In this document: positions 55,168 through 63,459 of the stretch, piece after piece
Layout: every line of letters starts with the position of its first letter
Numbering within the stretch: the stretch's first letter is position 1
Origin: an uncultured Bacteroides sp.
Lineage (GTDB): Bacteria; Bacteroidota; Bacteroidia; Bacteroidales; Bacteroidaceae
Direction: 5' to 3'
NCBI RefSeq assembly: GCF_910586915.1
Contig: NZ_CAJULN010000014.1
Location: forward strand, 1 to 64,000
Length of the DNA stretch: 64,000 nucleotides
Notes under the pieces: generated by a model
Database searches by the model: none
Told to the model about the DNA's origin: nothing
The model's input: the letters and a program-made list of their open reading frames with translations, nothing else
Program-made: the position numbers and the translations under genes

Positions 55168-58100
55168 TACCGGTTCCGATACATCGGGATTTCGTCTGAA
55201 ATATATGGAGATATATAACTGGGGAACCTTTCACGACCGGGTTTTCCGTATGGAACCTCAAGGAAACAATGCTTTGCTCACCGGGGCAAACGCTTCCGGC
55301 AAGAGTACCATTATAGATGCCCTTCTCACGCTGATGGTACCGGCTAAGAAAGACAGGTTCTACAACCAGTCGTCCGGAGTTGAAAAAAAGGGAAACCGGA
55401 CGGAAGAGACTTATGTGCTCGGCAATTACGGAAACATCCAACGGGACGGAGATAACGGGGCGAGCACACAGTCGTTGCGCGACCATTCGGCTTATTCCGT
55501 CCTTCTTGCCACTTTTACCAATACCGATATGCGTGTGGTTACGATATTCCAGGTAAGATGGTTTTCGGGCGGCGAGTTGAGGCGTACATTCGGTTTGGCT
55601 CATTGCGAGCTTGATATAAAAAGCGATTTCCAGCCATTCGACGGAAAAGGTGTGTGGCGTCGCCGTCTCGAAAGTGCTCACAAAGGCAACCGTACTATGG
55701 TAGAGTTTTTTGAAGGCCCCGTCGGGTATGCCGATCGCATAACGCAACTTTTCGGTATGCGTTCTGTCAAGGCACTCTCGCTTTTCAACCAGATTGTAGG
55801 TGTCAAGGTACTCGACGACCTTGACGACTTTATACGTACCAATATGCTCGAAGAGCAGAATGCCGAGTCGCAATACATTATGCTGAAAGATAGTTTCAAG
55901 ACTTTGATGGAGGCAAAGCTGAATATCGAAAAGGCGGGAAAGCAGATTGAATTGCTTACTCCCATCTCGAAATATGTCGACGAGATAAAAGATTATGCCG
56001 CAAAACTCAGGCAACTGTCGGTCGACAGGGACAGCATAGACTATTGGTTTGCACGCAAGACGTTGGAACTGGGCAAAGAACGCGTGGAACACCTGGAGCA
56101 AGAACAAAGCCGTTTGGAGAAAGAAGAGAAGAGACTTCGCGACGATGAAGAGAAGATGCGCCAGGAAGAGCGTTCGCTAGCACTTGCTATTGAGAATGAC
56201 GAGGTGGGCGGAAAAATAAAGGAGATGGAACAGGAGATAAAACGCCTGGAAGGACTCCGCGACGAACGTGTGGCACGAATGGATGAATACAACGCGGCAG
56301 CTTCGCATCTCTCACTGGCAACTGCCCCGGAGAAAGAGACCTTTCTGAAACAACGCACCGATGTGGCGGGACGACTGGAAGAGATGAACGCCGGAATAGA
56401 GCTGAAAATAAGGGAAACGATAACGCTTGAGAATGAAAGGAATGAGATCAGGCAGCGTGTAGACGAGTATATCGGAACCATCGGTTCGCTCAAGAAAAAC
56501 AAGAACAACATTTCCGGCCGTGAGTCTGAAATCAGAGAAATGATTCTCCAGCATACCGGGGCTACAAAAGATGAAATCCCTTTCATCGGCGAGTTGATAA
56601 GAGTGCATCCGGCAGAGATGGAATGGGAGGGGGCGATAGAGAAAATCCTGCATAACTTCGCCCTGCACCTGCTTGTGCCCGACGAATATTATCACGAGGT
56701 GAACAAATTCTTGAACTCCAGCGACCTTAAGGGAAGAATTACCTACTATCGCTATCGTCCATACACTTCGCTGGCCGATATAAATGCTTTTGCTGCCGAC
56801 GAAGGACGACTGCTTGACAAGATAGAGGTACGTCCGGATTCCATATACGGAGAATGGATACGCGATACCGTGTTTCATCAATACAACTATGCGTGTGTAG
56901 AAAACTTGGAAGAGTTTGAACGCTGTCAGGAAAAAGCGGTCACGCGCGAGGGATTGATAAAACTTTCGCATGACAGGCACGAGAAGGACGACCGTCCTCA
57001 CATCGTAAGCAAGGCACATTACATATTAGGGTGGGACAATCAAAGCAAGATAGCATTGTTGCAGCACGAAATAAAGGAGTGGCAGAAAAAAGAGGAAACC
57101 TTGCTGGCCCGGTTGAACGAGATAGAAACTGAGAAACAGAAGTTTCAGTGCGATTATGAGTTGGGCAAAAAGTTGGTGGACTCGTTTGCCGATTTCGATG
57201 CCATCGACTGGAAAGAATATGCCGCGCGTCTGCAAGAGAAACTTTCCGACAAAGCCGAATTGGAAAAAAACAGTACCATACAGACCTTGCAGCATCAGTT
57301 GGAACAGGTGCGCCGGAATATCTACAAAATCTCGCGGGAGGACATCCGTAGTAAGGTGGAGCAGATTTCGGATGTAAAGACAAAAATCAAGGAGACAGGG
57401 CGCGAAATGGAAGAGTGTCAGCGTAGCATAGCTTCCATGCGTTCCATCCTGTTGTCTGATTTTGAAAAATCGTACAACGAGTTGAAGGAGTGTACCTACG
57501 ACAGTCTCAAACGCGAGCGCCAGTCGTTCATCAGCAAGAACGACCGCGAGAGAAATAAAATTTCGGGCAAGAAACGCGATGTGGAGGATAAGGCAAAGAA
57601 CCTTGTCCGCGACTTCAAATATCCTCCGGAGAGCATCACGGATAGATTCAAAGACTGGCGTTCGGATGTCAATGCTTTGCCTGATGCCGATAATATCGAT
57701 CTGATAGATGAGTACCAGCATATGCTCCAGCGTCTTCAGAAGGAGAATCTGCCCAAATACGAAAAGCAGTTTGACAACTATCTCCAGAAGACCCTTACCG
57801 ATAAGGTGGGCGATTTCCGTATGTTCTTCATGAATTGGAAGAGTGCCATCGACGACAATATCAGGATGCTCAACGAGTCACTCATCGGGATAGACTATCG
57901 CAAGCGGCCCGTCACCTACATACAGCTCGTCATGCCGAAGCGGGTGAACGAAGAGGTGCGCGAGTTTTGCCGCCTCATGGACGAAGCCATGCCCAATGTG
58001 CAGAAAATGAATGCCACCGTAGACGGCCGCAAGATACACTTCCGCGAACACATACAGCCGTTTATGGAACGCCTTGAGAACGAGGAGTGGCGCGCGAGGG

Positions 58101-58540
58101 TAATGGACGTGCGCTCATGGTTTACTTACAAGGCGGAGGAATTCAACCGCGCGACAGGCTTGAAGGAGAGTACTTACGAGAATATGGGACATCTCTCGGG
58201 AGGAGAAAAGGCGCAACTCACCTATACCATTCTCGGCTCGGCCATTGCCTATCAGTTTGGACTTACCAAAAACGGAATGCAGGACAATTCGTTCCGTTTC
58301 ATAGCCATCGATGAGGCTTTCAAGGCACAGGACGAAGACAAGGCACGCTATCTGATAGACTTGTGCAAGCAGCTTCACTTGCAGCTTCTTGTGGTTACGC
58401 CGAATGACAATATACATATTGTAGAGGACGACATCTCGTATGTCTATTTTGTGGAGCGTAAAGAGGGAAAGACTTCTTGGCTCTACAGTATGCTTATCGA
58501 GCAGTGGAAGGCCGAAAAGAATCCGGGTACTATTCTATAA
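55151..58540 (+). CDS. jetC: Wadjet component JetC (SMC-like ATPase; MksB type)
   Basis: This 1129-residue SMC/SbcC-like ATPase has Walker A GANASGKST near residue 46-54, long coiled coils (about 270-420 and 640-900) around a hinge-like middle, ABC signature 'HLSGGEKAQLTYT' and Walker B 'FRFIAIDEAF' near the C-terminus. It is the motor that extrudes DNA in the JetABC complex. It is the last gene of the operon; its 3' end overlaps the convergent pit gene by six bases. No jetD follows, nor is one seen elsewhere in the window. Confidence 0.92.
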   Translation: MLSLFSTGSDTSGFRLKYMEIYNWGTFHDRVFRMEPQGNNALLTGANASGKSTIIDALLTLMVPAKKDRFYNQSSGVEKKGNRTEETYVLGNYGNIQRDGDNGASTQSLRDHSAYSVLLATFTNTDMRVVTIFQVRWFSGGELRRTFGLAHCELDIKSDFQPFDGKGVWRRRLESAHKGNRTMVEFFEGPVGYADRITQLFGMRSVKALSLFNQIVGVKVLDDLDDFIRTNMLEEQNAESQYIMLKDSFKTLMEAKLNIEKAGKQIELLTPISKYVDEIKDYAAKLRQLSVDRDSIDYWFARKTLELGKERVEHLEQEQSRLEKEEKRLRDDEEKMRQEERSLALAIENDEVGGKIKEMEQEIKRLEGLRDERVARMDEYNAAASHLSLATAPEKETFLKQRTDVAGRLEEMNAGIELKIRETITLENERNEIRQRVDEYIGTIGSLKKNKNNISGRESEIREMILQHTGATKDEIPFIGELIRVHPAEMEWEGAIEKILHNFALHLLVPDEYYHEVNKFLNSSDLKGRITYYRYRPYTSLADINAFAADEGRLLDKIEVRPDSIYGEWIRDTVFHQYNYACVENLEEFERCQEKAVTREGLIKLSHDRHEKDDRPHIVSKAHYILGWDNQSKIALLQHEIKEWQKKEETLLARLNEIETEKQKFQCDYELGKKLVDSFADFDAIDWKEYAARLQEKLSDKAELEKNSTIQTLQHQLEQVRRNIYKISREDIRSKVEQISDVKTKIKETGREMEECQRSIASMRSILLSDFEKSYNELKECTYDSLKRERQSFISKNDRERNKISGKKRDVEDKAKNLVRDFKYPPESITDRFKDWRSDVNALPDADNIDLIDEYQHMLQRLQKENLPKYEKQFDNYLQKTLTDKVGDFRMFFMNWKSAIDDNIRMLNESLIGIDYRKRPVTYIQLVMPKRVNEEVREFCRLMDEAMPNVQKMNATVDGRKIHFREHIQPFMERLENEEWRARVMDVRSWFTYKAEEFNRATGLKESTYENMGHLSGGEKAQLTYTILGSAIAYQFGLTKNGMQDNSFRFIAIDEAFKAQDEDKARYLIDLCKQLHLQLLVVTPNDNIHIVEDDISYVYFVERKEGKTSWLYSMLIEQWKAEKNPGTIL

Positions 58541-59551
58541 GAATAGAGAAACACCCCAATAGATTCCCGCCGCTAAAAGTCCGCTCACTGGGATGGTGAG
58601 TACCCAGGCGGTCATCAGGCTTTTGGTAACTCCCCAACGGACGGCCGAAAGCCGTTTGGTCGCACCTACACCAATGATGGCTCCTGTGATGGTGTGTGTG
58701 GTGCTGACCGGTATTTTCAGCATCTCCGTGAGGTAGAGCGTAAAGGCTCCGGCGGTTTCGGCAATCACACCTTCCAATGGGGTGACTTTGGTGATTTTGC
58801 TCCCCATTGTTTTTACAATCTTCCAGCCGCCGGACATGGTGCCGAGCGAGATGGCGGTAAAACAGGAGAAGGCTACCCAGTCGGGGAGGTCGTTGATGCT
58901 GTTTATCCCCATACCCAGCCCCATCGAATGGGCGGCTATCATGGCGGCCGCGATGATGCCCATTACTTTCTGTGAGTCGTTCAATCCGTGTCCTACGCTG
59001 AAGAGGGCGGAGGATACGAGTTGCAACCTCTTGAACCATTGTTCCGCAGTGTGGGGATGTGCACGGCGGCACATATAAAGCACCAGCAACGTGAAACCGA
59101 AAGCGATGACCATACCGATGAAAGGAGCCAGAAAGATGAAGGCTGCTATCTTCGCGATGATGCTGAGCCGGATGGCTTCAAAACCGTGTGCCATGATGGC
59201 GGCGCCGGCAAATCCGCCGATAAGGGTGTGCGAGGAGGAAGAGGGGATACCTTTCCACCAGGTAATCAGGTTCCAGATGATGGCGGCGATAAGCCCCGCC
59301 AATATAATGGGCAAAGTGATGTATGGCTCTGCCACCGTTTTCGACACGGTGTTGGCAATGCCGAATCCGCCTATGATGTATTTGGCGATGAAAAAAGCCA
59401 CGAAGTTGAAGAAAGCTGCCCACACCACGGCTTGAAAAGGAGTCAGCACTCTGGTGGATACGATGGTGGCGATGGAGTTTGCCGCATCGTGAAATCCGTT
59501 GATATAGTCGAATATCAGTGCCAGGATGATAATCGTTACTAATAGTTCCAT
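58535..59551 (-). CDS. pit: Inorganic phosphate transporter (Pit family)
   Basis: This 338-residue membrane protein has the two family repeats with 'NGFHDAANSIATIVSTRVLTP' at the N-terminus and 'SVGHGLNDSQKVMGII' plus 'VSTTHTITGAIIGVGA' in the second half. It takes up phosphate using the proton gradient. The DUF47 gene lies 18 bases upstream on the same strand, a usual pair. Confidence 0.95.
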   Translation of the reverse strand: MELLVTIIILALIFDYINGFHDAANSIATIVSTRVLTPFQAVVWAAFFNFVAFFIAKYIIGGFGIANTVSKTVAEPYITLPIILAGLIAAIIWNLITWWKGIPSSSSHTLIGGFAGAAIMAHGFEAIRLSIIAKIAAFIFLAPFIGMVIAFGFTLLVLYMCRRAHPHTAEQWFKRLQLVSSALFSVGHGLNDSQKVMGIIAAAMIAAHSMGLGMGINSINDLPDWVAFSCFTAISLGTMSGGWKIVKTMGSKITKVTPLEGVIAETAGAFTLYLTEMLKIPVSTTHTITGAIIGVGATKRLSAVRWGVTKSLMTAWVLTIPVSGLLAAGIYWGVSLFL

Positions 59552-59569
59552 GATATTTCCGTTTCTTTT

Positions 59570-60217
59570 TTATGCGTATTTTACAATCAGGTTCTTCAAT
59601 ATCTTGCCTACGTACTCTGCGGCGTTGGTGGTGCTTTCCAGTTCGTGCATGATTTCTTTTATTTTGATAAGTTCGATACAGTCGGTCTCCTCTTCAAAAA
59701 GTTTGGTGATGAAGAATTCGTACATATCGTCGGCTTGGTTCTCCGTTTCGTGCAGCTTTTTGCAGTATTCTCTGAGCGGTGCCGGGTTTTTGCGGAACCT
59801 TTCGAGTTCGTCCATCGCTTTGCTGATGTATGTGGCATCTTTCTCAATCAGGCGGCTCAGTGTCCTGCCGCTTTCGGCGATGGGGCGGGGGTTGTAGATG
59901 GCGATTCGTTTGGCGCTGTTGTTGATTCCGTCGATGACGTCGTCTATGCCGGAGGCGAGGTCGTGTATGTCTTCGCGGTCGAAAGGAGTGATGAAGGTTC
60001 TTCCCAATTCGTCGAAAATCAGGTGTTCCAATCTGTCGCCTTCCCGTTCGAGGTCTTTTATTTTCTTGTAGTAGGCGTATCGTTCTGCCGCCTGATTGTA
60101 TTGCAGACTTTCTACTAAAACGGCGGATGCGGCGGACAGCACTTCCGATAACTGTTTTAGGAGAGAGAAAAATTTAGGCTCCTTCGGAGCAAACCGGCTG
60201 AAAAAAGAATTATTCAT
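59570..60217 (-). CDS. DUF47 (PhoU-like) Pit accessory protein
   Basis: This 215-residue, all-helical protein of the DUF47 type has 'EREGDRLEHLIFDELGRTFITPFDREDIHDLASGIDDVIDGI' and 'KEIMHELESTTNAAEYVGKILKNLIVKYA'. It is co-transcribed with pit (gap 18 bases) and is thought to modulate the transporter at the inner face of the membrane. Confidence 0.92.
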   Translation of the reverse strand: MNNSFFSRFAPKEPKFFSLLKQLSEVLSAASAVLVESLQYNQAAERYAYYKKIKDLEREGDRLEHLIFDELGRTFITPFDREDIHDLASGIDDVIDGINNSAKRIAIYNPRPIAESGRTLSRLIEKDATYISKAMDELERFRKNPAPLREYCKKLHETENQADDMYEFFITKLFEEETDCIELIKIKEIMHELESTTNAAEYVGKILKNLIVKYA

Positions 60218-60279
60218 AAACCTATTATTTTAAAGTTGTTCTTTTTATGGTGGATATGCTTAGTAACAAATAAGTATAT

Positions 60280-60310
60280 TTTGTAGTTCAAGGAGATTGC
60301 CGTAATTTTG
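60280..60310 (+). promoter_or_regulatory. Promoter of the DUF4250 gene
   Basis: TTTG at 60280-60283, 19 bases, TAATTTTG at 60303-60310, a full match to the Bacteroides consensus. The leader is about 100 bases and contains GC-rich CTTTGC/GCAAAG words (near 60,345 and 60,373) that could pair. Confidence 0.75.
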
Positions 60311-60426
60311 CAGGCGGCCGTAGGGCAGGAGGGGTCGTTGCTGCGCTTTGCCGTGTGTGGCCGATTTCCTGCGCAAAGCGCGAAATGTAAGTATAATAAG
60401 TCGTATCATTAAAAAGATTGTGTGTT

Positions 60427-60603
60427 ATGGAATTGCCCAAAGATGTGATGATGCTGTTCAGCGTCATCAATATGAAGTTGCGCGATTGTTACTCCTCGCT
60501 CGATGAACTTTGCGAGGATATGGACATTGACAAAGAAGAATTGGTAAATCAGTTGAAAGCCGCCGGTTTCGAGTATAGCGCCGAGCACAACCGGTTCTGG
60601 TAA
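60427..60603 (+). CDS. DUF4250 domain protein
   Basis: This is a 58-residue protein if it starts at MELPKDVMMLFS (60427); a frame with three more residues starts at 60418. It has the DUF4250 pattern 'LPKDVMMLFSVINMKLRD' and 'AAGFEYSAEHNRFW'. Small and soluble, its function is unknown. It has a good promoter and a terminator, so it is a real single gene. Confidence 0.85.
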   Translation: MELPKDVMMLFSVINMKLRDCYSSLDELCEDMDIDKEELVNQLKAAGFEYSAEHNRFW

Positions 60604-60615
60604 TTCTTATGTTTG

Positions 60616-60652
60616 GCGTGTTAAAATTCCGTGGTGAATTTTAGCACGCTTT
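60616..60652 (+). terminator. Terminator after the DUF4250 gene
   Basis: Arms GCGTGTTAAAATTC and GAATTTTAGCACGC (one mismatch), then TTTCC. Confidence 0.7.
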
Positions 60653-60768
60653 CCGTTCGCGTTTTCCTTTTCCCCCTTTCCCTGTTAATAAAACCAAAAA
60701 GCAGATACTCCTCTTTTAACTTCCCCCTTTTGCTGCGTTCTAACTGATAAAGCTCAGAAATAGAACGG

Positions 60769-61308
60769 ATGATAAACGAGAATAAAATTCGTGCAGTGTG
60801 TGCTTCGAACCGCGAACAAGGATTCAAGATGCTGATGGACGCCTTTCAGGCGCCGATATACCACTATATCCGCAGGTTGGTTGTATCTCACGAAGATGCC
60901 GAAGACGTACTTCAAGAGGTCTTTATCCGGGTGTTCCGGCACATCGGGGAGTTTCGCGAAGAAAGTTCGCTGTCGACTTGGATTTACCGGATTGCAACCA
61001 ATGAGAGTCTGCGTCTGCTCAACGGGCGCAAGGAAGAGGGAGTCGTTTCTGCGGAAGAGGTGCAGGAAGAGCTGATAGGCAAACTGAGAGCTTCCGATTA
61101 CATCGATTACGAAAACGAACTGGCGGTGAAATTTCAGGAAGCCGTTTTGAGTTTGCCTGAGAAGCAACGGCTGGTGTTCAACCTGCGCTATTACGACGAA
61201 CTCGATTACGAGGAGATTGCGCGTGTGCTGAACAGCAAAGTGGATACGCTGAAGGTGAATTACCATTATGCAAAGGAGAAAATAAAGGATTATATATTAA
61301 ACAGATAG
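60769..61308 (+). CDS. ECF-type RNA polymerase sigma factor
   Basis: This 179-residue protein has sigma region 2 ('YHYIRRLVVSHEDAEDVLQEVFIRVFRHI', about 26-54) and region 4 with the HTH ('LPEKQRLVFNLRYYDELDYEEIARVLNSKVDTLKVNYHYAKEKI', about 125-168). It is followed after four bases by a small membrane protein and then a secreted protein, the usual layout for a sigma factor with its own regulator and target. Confidence 0.93.
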   Translation: MINENKIRAVCASNREQGFKMLMDAFQAPIYHYIRRLVVSHEDAEDVLQEVFIRVFRHIGEFREESSLSTWIYRIATNESLRLLNGRKEEGVVSAEEVQEELIGKLRASDYIDYENELAVKFQEAVLSLPEKQRLVFNLRYYDELDYEEIARVLNSKVDTLKVNYHYAKEKIKDYILNR

Positions 61309-61312
61309 AACG

Positions 61313-61669
61313 ATGAAAAAGGATTTTGATTTTGACGATATCGGCAAGCGGACACCTTATACTGTCCCCGACGGATTCTTCAACAACGTGCAGCAGAAGG
61401 TGATGGCGCGTGCCGGTGTGAAGCAACGGCGGACGCCTTCCGCAAGACTGGCGGTTGTTACAGTGATGGGTATGGCGGCCTTGCTGGCGGGACTTTTGTT
61501 TGTTCCTTCTTTCTATCGGGCAGAGGTAGACAATCCGATTTCGGCAGACGTGTTGGCTGTAGAGAGCGGCAACAGTGCGGAGCAGGCCGACGGATGGATT
61601 CGGGAATTATCGGACGAGGAGCTGGAAGAGCTCGTCAGCTTCTCCGAAAATGATATATTTTTAAATTAA
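61313..61669 (+). CDS. Small membrane protein downstream of sigma factor (possible anti-sigma)
   Basis: This 118-residue protein has a cytoplasmic basic part with 'YTVPDGFFNNVQQKVMAR', one transmembrane segment (about 45-64, LAVVTVMGMAALLAGLLFVP), and an acidic outer part. Position and layout suggest an anti-sigma or regulatory partner; no zinc-binding anti-sigma motif is present. Confidence 0.7.
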   Translation: MKKDFDFDDIGKRTPYTVPDGFFNNVQQKVMARAGVKQRRTPSARLAVVTVMGMAALLAGLLFVPSFYRAEVDNPISADVLAVESGNSAEQADGWIRELSDEELEELVSFSENDIFLN

Positions 61670-61698
61670 GTAACTCAATCAATTAAAACGTAAAGATT

Positions 61699-62259
61699 AT
61701 GAAGATGAAATTTATTTGTGTAGTAATGGTTGCCCTGTTTGCAGGCAATGTGATGTCTCTTTCGGCTCAGAATAAAGACAATAAAGAGAAAAAGCAGCGT
61801 CCCACGCAAGAGCAGATGGTGCAGATGCAAACCAAACAGATGGTGAAAGCACTGATGCTGGATGATGCGGCGGCAGCTAAGTTTACTCCGGTTTACGAGA
61901 AGTATCTGAACGAATTGCGCGAATGCCGCACAATGAATCGCCGTCCGCGTGCCGAAAAACCGCAGGGTACGACTGCTGCCCCCCGAAAAAATGCGGAAAA
62001 ACCGGCTATGACCGATGCGGAGATAGCCACCATGCTGAAAAATCAGTTTGCACAAAGCCGCAAGATGCTCGACGTTCGCGAGAAGTATTACAATGAATTC
62101 AGCAAGATTCTTTCTCAAAAGCAGGTGATGAAAATTTATCAGCAGGAGAAAATGAACGCCAACAAATTCAGAAAGGAGTTCGACCGCCGGAAAGGTCAGA
62201 AACCTGCACAGAATTGCCAGCGTCAGGGGCAACGTACTCGCTTTTCACGCCAGGGATAA
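61699..62259 (+). CDS. Periplasmic Spy/CpxP-like (DUF4890-type) protein
   Basis: This 186-residue protein has a signal peptide (residues 1-25, ending SLSAQ). The mature part is helical, rich in Lys, Arg, Gln and Met, with two similar segments ('EQMVQMQTKQMVKALMLDDAAAAKFTPVYEKYLNEL' and 'MLKNQFAQSRKMLDVREKYYNEFSKILSQKQVMKIY'), as in Spy/CpxP-like envelope chaperones. It is the third gene of the sigma unit and may be its target. Confidence 0.8.
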   Translation: MKMKFICVVMVALFAGNVMSLSAQNKDNKEKKQRPTQEQMVQMQTKQMVKALMLDDAAAAKFTPVYEKYLNELRECRTMNRRPRAEKPQGTTAAPRKNAEKPAMTDAEIATMLKNQFAQSRKMLDVREKYYNEFSKILSQKQVMKIYQQEKMNANKFRKEFDRRKGQKPAQNCQRQGQRTRFSRQG

Positions 62260-62270
62260 GCAGTTGACAT

Positions 62271-62317
62271 CGCAGACGCTTAGTTCCCTGCCCTCCGTAG
62301 GGAACTAAGCGTCTGCG
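62271..62317. repeat. Perfect 19-base inverted repeat (hairpin between convergent genes)
   Basis: 62271-62289 pairs exactly with 62299-62317 across a nine-base loop. It lies between the sigma-unit end and the nfo end. It lacks a T run on either side, so it is not a standard terminator, though it is probably a transcription barrier for both. Confidence 0.85.
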
Positions 62318-62321
62318 CAGC

Positions 62322-63155
62322 CTATTCCATGCTCCGCAGCCATGCAATTTCTTCTGCCCATCTGCTCTCATCCGGAGTTTCGAGTATCAGTGGCATATTA
62401 TCGAATCTTGCATCCTGCATTAGTCTTTCAAAAAAATCTTTTCCTATCAATCCCAAGCCGATGCTGTCGTGGCGGTCTACGCGAGTGCCGAGTGCTTTCT
62501 TCGAATCGTTCAGGTGCATGGCGCGCAGATAGCTGAATCCCACCTCTTTGTCGAACTCGTCGAACACCTGGTCATAGTCGTTCACAAGGTCGTAACCTGC
62601 CGTATATGTGTGGCAAGTGTCGAGGCATACACCTACCCGGCTTTTGTCGTCCACCCGGTCGATGATGTATCTCAGTTGTTTGAACTCAAATCCTAAGTTA
62701 GTGCCCTGTCCGGCCGTGTTTTCGATGACGGCCGTCACCCTCTGAGTCTTTTCCAAAGCGATGTTGATGCTTTCCGCGATACGTGCCAGACAATCTTCTG
62801 CCGGTATTTTATTGAGCGAGCTGCCCGGATGGAAATTCAGAAGTTTCAGTCCGAGTTGTTCGCACCGTTGCATTTCGTCTAAAAAGGCGGCACGGCTTTT
62901 GGCCAGTCCCTCCTCTTCGGGGTGTCCCAAATTGATAAGGTAACTGTCGTGGGGGAGGATATACTCCGGCAGGAAGCCGAACTTTCCGCAATTTGCTTTG
63001 AAAAGGGCGATGCTCTCTTCGGTCAGCGGTTTGCTTACCCACTGGCGTTGGTTTTTGGTGAACAATGCAAAAGCGTTTGCTCCTATCTCATGTGCATTGA
63101 CGGGGGCGGATTCTACGCCGCCGGATGCGCTTACGTGTGCTCCGATATATTTCAT
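62322..63155 (-). CDS. nfo: Deoxyribonuclease IV (endonuclease IV)
   Basis: This 277-residue TIM-barrel AP endonuclease has family metal-ligand signatures 'LNFHPGSSLNKI', 'VCLDTCHTYTAGYD' and 'MHLNDSKKALGTRVDRHDSIGLG'. It cuts at abasic sites in base-excision repair using three zinc ions. It is a single gene; a minus-strand TATATTTG at 63185-63192 may be its -7 box. Confidence 0.96.
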   Translation of the reverse strand: MKYIGAHVSASGGVESAPVNAHEIGANAFALFTKNQRQWVSKPLTEESIALFKANCGKFGFLPEYILPHDSYLINLGHPEEEGLAKSRAAFLDEMQRCEQLGLKLLNFHPGSSLNKIPAEDCLARIAESINIALEKTQRVTAVIENTAGQGTNLGFEFKQLRYIIDRVDDKSRVGVCLDTCHTYTAGYDLVNDYDQVFDEFDKEVGFSYLRAMHLNDSKKALGTRVDRHDSIGLGLIGKDFFERLMQDARFDNMPLILETPDESRWAEEIAWLRSME

Positions 63156-63184
63156 AGGTTGTTTTAAAAAAATTATATGTCGTG

Positions 63185-63192
63185 CAAATATA
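63185..63192 (-). promoter_or_regulatory. -7 box of nfo
   Basis: Reads TATATTTG on the minus strand, 30 bases before the start codon; TTTA at 63219-63216 could be a weak -33. Confidence 0.5.
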
Positions 63193-63280
63193 ACATTATT
63201 ACCTTTATAATGGTTTAAATTCTGCCATTATCTGTATGTGTCGTGTGTGCTGTCGGGACCCGGTTCGCCGGGTATTGTTA

Positions 63281-63372
63281 TTGCGTTCCACTACAGTTTC
63301 CCTTGCGGACCACTATAGTGGAACGCAAGAAACACTATAGTGGTCCGTTCGTTCCACTATAGTGGTCCGCAA
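63281..63372. repeat. Cluster of CCACTATAGTGG palindromes with two competing hairpins
   Basis: CACTATAGTG occurs three times (63311-63320, 63333-63342, 63355-63364), plus a variant at 63289. 63303-63320 pairs perfectly (18 bases) with 63355-63372; 63281-63297 pairs with 63312-63328 (16 of 17). The two stems share bases, so they exclude each other. Confidence 0.85.
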
Positions 63373-63459
63373 AAAGAGTAGGGAGAAAAGGCAGTCCGTT
63401 CGGGCTACGGATGAAGTCCTGTGAGTGATATGGACGGATTGCGTTTGCCGACTGTCCTC

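Larger units (their letters stand above)
63156..63459. other. 304-base intergenic region with competing palindromes
   Basis: It holds the nfo promoter-like box and the palindromic cluster at 63,281-63,372. No gene was recognised. Confidence 0.6.

Noticed and set aside
63281..63372. Possible CRISPR-like repeat array
   Set aside because: Units are short palindromes with irregular spacing and no cas genes; there are no spacers of constant length.
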